A stretch of DNA of 64,000 nucleotides, from assembly GCF_016899755.1 (NCBI RefSeq), contig NZ_JACJJC010000004.1, positions 1 through 64,000 of the forward strand. The letters run 5' to 3'. The notes beneath the pieces are model-generated. The model was not told the DNA's origin and made no database searches. It saw only the letters and a list, made by a program, of their open reading frames with translations. Below are positions 60,123-64,000 of this stretch, one piece after another (positions within the stretch are counted from its first letter, which is position 1; the number at the start of each line of letters is the position of its first letter). The position numbers and the translations under genes were made by a program. Origin of the DNA: Sutterella massiliensis. Its GTDB lineage: Bacteria; Pseudomonadota; Gammaproteobacteria; Burkholderiales; Burkholderiaceae_F.

Positions 60123-60455
60123 GCAACGTTATCGGATAATGCGCCGCCAGGCTTTCAAGCTTCCGAACAAGTTTATTACGCGGGTCTTCTCGGGCTAAAA
60201 GATCATTTTCTTTTTGCCGAAACGCTTGATGCCGCACGACTCATGACCGCGGGCGGGCGGCGCTTTTTGCTTGCCCAGGGACGATGGGCGCCGGGCGACG
60301 CGACGGGTGCGGACGGCCTGTCCGCCTATGTGCCGGTTTTCAAGTCGGGGCGCCTCGTGAAAGAAAAGTTTTGCGCCTTTTGCCTCAAGGAGAAGTGTTC
60401 GCCTCTCGTGCAGGTTTTCATGTCGACGCTCGCCGAAGTTTTCGCCGAATGGTAG
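60123..60455 (+). pseudogene. LysR-type regulator remnant (C-terminal part)
   Basis: The frame that continues directly after the MarR stop reads QVYYAGLLGLKDHFLFAE, TLDAARLMTAGGRRFLLAQG and later SAYVPVFKSGRLVKEKFCAF and LKEKCSPLVQVFMSTLAEVF, ending at a TAG at 60453-60455. This is the pattern of the last ~110 residues of a LysR effector domain (membrane-proximal FxxTLxxARxLVxxGRGxxxxP and a final FCAFWxKxxxSPxVxxF helix). The helix-turn-helix and first two-thirds are missing, and no start codon lies before 60243. It is therefore a fragment. Confidence 0.6.
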
Positions 60456-60523
60456 TCGCCCGAGCTGCTGAGTCCCGTGCAATCTCAAGCCGAACGACGG
60501 GACTCCGGGGCAAGAAAATTTGT

Positions 60524-61258
60524 TCACACCTGCCACTCGAGGAGTCGCCCGAGAAAACGCTTCAAGCCGGGCGTTGGCGGCGAAGTGAAGAGCGTTTCGC
60601 TCGGCCCGATCGCTTCAAGAGCGGCGTTTGCAAAGAAGGCTGTCTTTTCGCACGCGTGACGTGCAAACCCCATTTCGTGCGTGACGATGATGAAGTCGAT
60701 GCCGGATTCTTTGAGCTCATTCACGACATCAAGCACTTCGACCGTGTATTCGGGGTCGAGTGCACTCGTGGGTTCGTCGAGAAGGAGGAGTTTCGGCCTC
60801 GGAGCGGCTGCACGTGCAATGGCGGCGCGCTGCTGCTGTCCGCCCGAGAGCGCCGACGGGCGTTTATCTGCGTGCTCGGAAAGTCCGAAGCGCTCGAGCA
60901 GTTCGTCAGCTCGACGGATGGCTTCTTTCTGCGTCCAGCCGTGAACGACGGTGAGCGGGAGCGCAATGTTTTCGCGCGCCGTGAGGTGCGAGAAAAGGCC
61001 CTTCTGCTGGAAGACAAAGCCGATGCCGCGTTTGTAGGCGAGAAGGTCGGCGGGCGACTTCGGTATCGGCATGCCGTTCAAGCGAATTTCCCCCGAGCTC
61101 GGCGCGAGAAGTCCGCCGATAAGTCGTAGGAGCGTTGATTTGCCGCCGCCTGACGGGCCGATGATGGCGAGCGTGTTCATCTCGGCCGAAAAAGTCAGGC
61201 GGTCAATGACCGTTGTGTCGTCGAAACGCATCGTGAGCGCATCGAACTCAAGCTTCAT
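60524..61258 (-). CDS. Amino-acid ABC transporter ATP-binding protein
   Basis: A 244-residue ATPase of the polar amino-acid uptake (GlnQ/HisP) group. It has Walker A IIGPSGGGKSTLLRLIGG near residue 34, Q-loop GFVFQQKGLFSHLT, signature LSGGQQQRAAIARA near 140, Walker B LLLLDEPTSALDPE near 160 and the switch His in VTHEMGFARHA. Its start overlaps the permease end by 11 bases, so the two are co-translated. It is the third gene of an SBP-permease-ATPase operon. The substrate is probably a polar or basic amino acid. Confidence 0.93.
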   Translation of the reverse strand: MKLEFDALTMRFDDTTVIDRLTFSAEMNTLAIIGPSGGGKSTLLRLIGGLLAPSSGEIRLNGMPIPKSPADLLAYKRGIGFVFQQKGLFSHLTARENIALPLTVVHGWTQKEAIRRADELLERFGLSEHADKRPSALSGGQQQRAAIARAAAPRPKLLLLDEPTSALDPEYTVEVLDVVNELKESGIDFIIVTHEMGFARHACEKTAFFANAALEAIGPSETLFTSPPTPGLKRFLGRLLEWQV

Positions 61259-62048
61259 AGCTGAACCTCCGTTCGAGCAGTTTGCTCGCGATTGCTACCG
61301 GGATCGTGAGGGCGAGATAAAGAACGCCGAGAAATAGGTAGCTTTCCAGAAGCTTCAGGTTGACTGCAGAAATCTCGCGCATCGTTTGCGTGAGCTCGAC
61401 GACAGAAATCATCGAGAGCAATGACGAGTCCTTGATGATTGAGGCGAACTGTCCTGCGAGTGCCGGAAGGGTTCTTGCCGTCATCTGCGGCACAACCACA
61501 TAGCGCAGCGTTTGGAGCGGAGAAAATCCCACCGCTTGGGCGGCTTCGAGCTGCGTACGCTCGAGTGAAGCGTAGCTGCCGCGAATGATTTCAGCGATGT
61601 AGGCACCTTCGAATATCGAAAGAATAATGACGCCCGCCCAAAACCGATTTTCCACTCCCCATGCCGTGCCGACGAGGTAAAAGAAAAGGTATATCTGCAT
61701 GATGAGGGGCGTCCCTCGAATGAAGACGACGTAGCCGCGCGAGAGGTAGCGCAGCACGAGCGTCCGAGCGTTTTCGCCTGCTGCCGCAAGGACGCCGACC
61801 GCCAGGCTCAGTACGAGACTGGCCGCGCTCACCCCCAAGGTCATCGCAAAGCCGTCAACAATGCGGATGTTAAAGTCGGCGAGAAAGCCGAAGTCGGGCC
61901 GATAGGCGATTTGCGAGATCGAAGCCCAGAAGAAGCCGATCACGGCTGCGCCCGCAAGCACGATTCCAACCGCAGCCTGTAGTGCAGAAGGCTTTTCTCC
62001 CGCTCGGACTCGAAAGAGATTCATGGGAAAACGGGGCCGCTCAGGCAT
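61248..62048 (-). CDS. Amino-acid ABC transporter permease
   Basis: A 266-residue permease of the HisM/GlnP group with five or six helices. The coupling loop EAAQAVGFSPLQTLRYVVVP (about residues 177-196) has the EAAxxxG pattern, and TPLIMQIYLFFYLVG and EGAYIAEIIRGSYASLERTQ (partial) are typical blocks. The ATG at 62048 overlaps the TGA of the binding-protein gene by one base; a GTG codon just before is an alternative. One permease gene only, so the channel is probably a homodimer. Confidence 0.92.
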   Translation of the reverse strand: MPERPRFPMNLFRVRAGEKPSALQAAVGIVLAGAAVIGFFWASISQIAYRPDFGFLADFNIRIVDGFAMTLGVSAASLVLSLAVGVLAAAGENARTLVLRYLSRGYVVFIRGTPLIMQIYLFFYLVGTAWGVENRFWAGVIILSIFEGAYIAEIIRGSYASLERTQLEAAQAVGFSPLQTLRYVVVPQMTARTLPALAGQFASIIKDSSLLSMISVVELTQTMREISAVNLKLLESYLFLGVLYLALTIPVAIASKLLERRFSYEA

Positions 62049-62899
62049 CACTGAACGTCAAAGAACCATTTGAAACCGAGCTTCTCGAAAGCGGCTTTTT
62101 CCTTGGCGAGGTGCTTCTCGGTCAGGCGCTCGAAGCCGCCATCGGCGCGGTAGTCGGCAATAAACTTGTCGAGCGCTTCCCGCAGCTTCGTGTCGCCCTT
62201 TCGCACTGCCACGCCCCAGGGCTCGACGTCCTGAAACGCGATGAAAAGTGCGTTCGTCGTGTCCGGATTGCGCTGCCAGTTGCGGTAGATCGTGAGCTGA
62301 TCGTATATGAAGGCGTCGGCCTTTCCGCTTGCAACTTCCATCACGCAGGCACTCTCGTCAGCAAGCGCACGCACCTTTGCTTTGGTCAGGTGTTTTTGGG
62401 CGAAAAGGTGGCCGGTTGAGCCGATTTTCGCGGCGATCGTTCTGCCTTCGGCATTAAGGTCGTCGACCGACTTGAGTGCATCGTCCTTCTTCGTCAAAAG
62501 CGCAAGCATCGCGTTGGCGTAGGGCTTAGAAAAGTCGACCGTTTCGCGGCGAGCGTCGGTGACCGTCATAGAAGACATCACCATGTCAACCTTGCCCGTC
62601 ACCAGCGCGGGGATGAGACCGTCAAAAGCAATGTTTTCGATTCGAATTTCTTTACCGATCGATTTTCCGAAGTCCCGCATGAAGTCGACGCTCACGCCTG
62701 CCGGATTGCCTGAGGAATCTTTGCCTTCAAAGGGCGGATAAGCGAGCTCCATGCCGACGGTAAGCGTCGTCTTCTCCATTGTGTCGAGGTTCTGGCCGCT
62801 CGACTGTGCGGTGTTCTTTTGGGGCTGCGTGCTTTCCGAGCATCCGCCGAGCACAAGCGCACCGGCGACAGCCAGCGCAATGAGAGTTCTTCTGTTCAT
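62048..62899 (-). CDS. Amino-acid ABC transporter substrate-binding lipoprotein
   Basis: A 283-residue binding protein of SBP family 3. The lipoprotein signal MNRRTLIALAVAGALVLGGC ends in a lipobox Cys at residue 20, so it is anchored to a membrane rather than free. The binding fold starts LTVGMELAYPPFEGKDSSGN near residue 45 and includes VDMVMSSMTVTDARRETVDF (the ligand-carboxylate Arg in xTxxRxxxVxF). The ATG at 62899 is favoured by the lipobox. The substrate is unknown: a polar amino acid is likely. Confidence 0.92.
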   Translation of the reverse strand: MNRRTLIALAVAGALVLGGCSESTQPQKNTAQSSGQNLDTMEKTTLTVGMELAYPPFEGKDSSGNPAGVSVDFMRDFGKSIGKEIRIENIAFDGLIPALVTGKVDMVMSSMTVTDARRETVDFSKPYANAMLALLTKKDDALKSVDDLNAEGRTIAAKIGSTGHLFAQKHLTKAKVRALADESACVMEVASGKADAFIYDQLTIYRNWQRNPDTTNALFIAFQDVEPWGVAVRKGDTKLREALDKFIADYRADGGFERLTEKHLAKEKAAFEKLGFKWFFDVQ

Positions 62900-63162
62900 T
62901 TTTTGCACTTTAAAAACGTGAAGGAGCGCCTGTACGCGCGTTCGATGCGACGATTGTAGCGAACTTATCATTCGTACACGAACAAAAAACCGCCAACAAA
63001 ATGCATAAGCACAAAAAATGAAATACGGAATAGTAGATTTTAAAAAATAAAATAAATTGAGGGTTATTCCTACACATCCATCTGGAAATCGTGAATAATG
63101 AAATTCTTACGCGATACTGCTTAAGAAAAATACTCCTCTTCCACGATTTTCAAGGAAAACCG

Positions 63163-64000
63163 ATGAATCAGAAGTTTGTGATCTCCGGCATTGCTGCGGC
63201 TGTTTTGGGCGCTGCGGCAAGTGCTTACGCTTCGGGGAATGAATTTAAATTGCCTGAGAATAGTCAGGCCGTCGTTCAGAAATCTACGCTGAGCTTTTTC
63301 AACCTCGGCTCGGCAGAGAAAGCCTACGACGGCTCGACTGACCTCAACGCCGTCGGCACGTCGGACAATATAAGAACCGTTGTGCTGTCAACGCAGAAGA
63401 GGCCGAGCGACAAGGAGAGCACCTCTGAGGGCGGCGTGCTCAACGTTCACGCCAAAGATGTCAAGCTTGTTCACCATGATGCCAAAGCGCGCAGCATTCT
63501 CCTCTCGGCAAGCGCCGACGACAAGTCGCCGATTCGCTCGCAAACGCTTGCCTTCGAGAACAGCGAGATCTCGGGCTGGAACATCAAGGTCGAGCAGCTC
63601 ATCCAGAATAAGAAAAAGTTTCCGGATTCACCGATTGCTGCGGACGGACACAAGCAGGAGATCAGCTTTGTGGGATCGACCTTTGACGGCGACATTATCC
63701 ACTCGACCAACAGCGCACACTTAAGCAGCGAGACGTTCGCGCATGCCGGCCCCAACAACCTCACGCTCACGCTCGAAAGCAGCAGCTGGTCGGGCGCTGT
63801 TCGCGGTGAACGCACGGAGTACTCTTCTACGGATTCGAAGCCCTTCGTTGTCAAGACCGATCCGCTCGAGCACGGCACGTCCGTGACGCTTGCCAACTCG
63901 ACTTGGAATGTCAACGGCGAAAGCGGCATCACGTCGCTCAAGCTCGAGAAGGACTCCATCGTTCATCTGCGACCTGAACCTGCTGTTCGCACGAATTTGA
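63163..64000 (+). CDS. Autotransporter-like surface protein, N-terminal part (partial)
   Basis: An open frame from ATG 63163 (aagga site six bases before) runs off the right edge without a stop, giving at least 279 residues. It begins with a signal peptide, MNQKFVISGIAAAVLGAAAS, cut near AYA. The rest is a polar, Ser/Thr/Asn-rich, beta-strand-like passenger with recurring elements such as LTLTLESSSWSGAV and VTLANSTWNVNGESGITSLK, the pattern of beta-helical autotransporter passengers near the start of the pertactin-like segment. The beta-barrel lies outside the window. No adhesin type can be assigned. Confidence 0.7.
   Translation, partial: MNQKFVISGIAAAVLGAAASAYASGNEFKLPENSQAVVQKSTLSFFNLGSAEKAYDGSTDLNAVGTSDNIRTVVLSTQKRPSDKESTSEGGVLNVHAKDVKLVHHDAKARSILLSASADDKSPIRSQTLAFENSEISGWNIKVEQLIQNKKKFPDSPIAADGHKQEISFVGSTFDGDIIHSTNSAHLSSETFAHAGPNNLTLTLESSSWSGAVRGERTEYSSTDSKPFVVKTDPLEHGTSVTLANSTWNVNGESGITSLKLEKDSIVHLRPEPAVRTNL

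Noticed and set aside
1..64000. CRISPR arrays or long tandem repeats
   Set aside because: No regularly spaced direct repeats were seen on reading the window; a repeat finder was not available.

Overview
The window looks like a piece of a high-GC betaproteobacterial chromosome, most probably from the Sutterellaceae (Burkholderiales; gut-type, asaccharolytic, anaerobic or microaerophilic). The grounds are the style of the rRNA end and of the core genes (dnaA, cysS, accA, mltG-tmk-holB), a secreted flavoprotein reductase, an octaheme MccA-type sulfite reductase, an arylsulfate sulfotransferase, a glutathione-type peptide importer, two C69 dipeptidases and an autotransporter. Genus is inferred and was not tested by any search.

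Layout. 1-450: end of an rRNA operon (23S 3' end, 5S, terminator). 486-5880: LysR regulator, Tat-type secreted flavoprotein reductase, C69 dipeptidase, EamA exporter. 6150-7030: a scarred stretch with an IS5-family transposase remnant, tRNA-Ser(UGA) and a peptidase T (pepT) remnant. 7137-9645: a methyltransferase-HNH fusion protein and CreA lipoprotein. 9811-13783: lar genes (larA, larB, larC, larE) for a nickel-pincer enzyme. 14095-17363: tRNA-His with a near-consensus promoter, dnaA, a Bcp peroxiredoxin and a RlaP/YcgL-type nucleotidyltransferase. 17533-17770: a Fur-box-like promoter followed by a short structured transcript and a terminator, a candidate small RNA. 18152-28657: periplasmic asparaginase, gsiABCD, second C69 dipeptidase, second EamA exporter. 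28837-35950: H-NS-like protein, YgfZ, mltG-tmk-holB, a tyrosine recombinase. 36201-45173: an orphan sensor kinase, then mccA and a cassette of secreted or membrane cysteine-bearing proteins (rhodanese, DUF4418, FtsX-like permease, LolD-like ATPase, thioredoxin). 45272-53597: LysR with divergent arylsulfate sulfotransferase, DUF362 protein, flavodoxin, LysR, alpha/beta hydrolase and an mdaB pseudogene. 53819-64000: lpxH, two cyclophilins, a TPR protein, cysS, accA, a MarR regulator, a LysR remnant, an amino-acid ABC importer and the start of an autotransporter.

How the genes fit together. The metabolic genes describe a cell that imports and breaks down peptides, glutathione and amino acids (GsiABCD, C69 peptidases, asparaginase, polar amino-acid importer) and disposes of electrons on periplasmic acceptors (flavoprotein reductase; MccA on sulfite). 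The most interesting block is 39377-45173. There an MccA-type sulfite reductase is followed by a five-gene cassette in which almost every product exposes cysteines to the membrane or periplasm, which suggests a dedicated sulfur, thiol or copper supply system for the reductase. Second in interest are the Fur-controlled RNA candidate, the methyltransferase-HNH fusion and the lar cluster that lacks LarC2.

Several loci are visibly decaying (IS5, pepT, mdaB, a LysR gene), which points to ongoing genome reduction. All calls were made by reading the sequence; no alignment, folding or database search was run.
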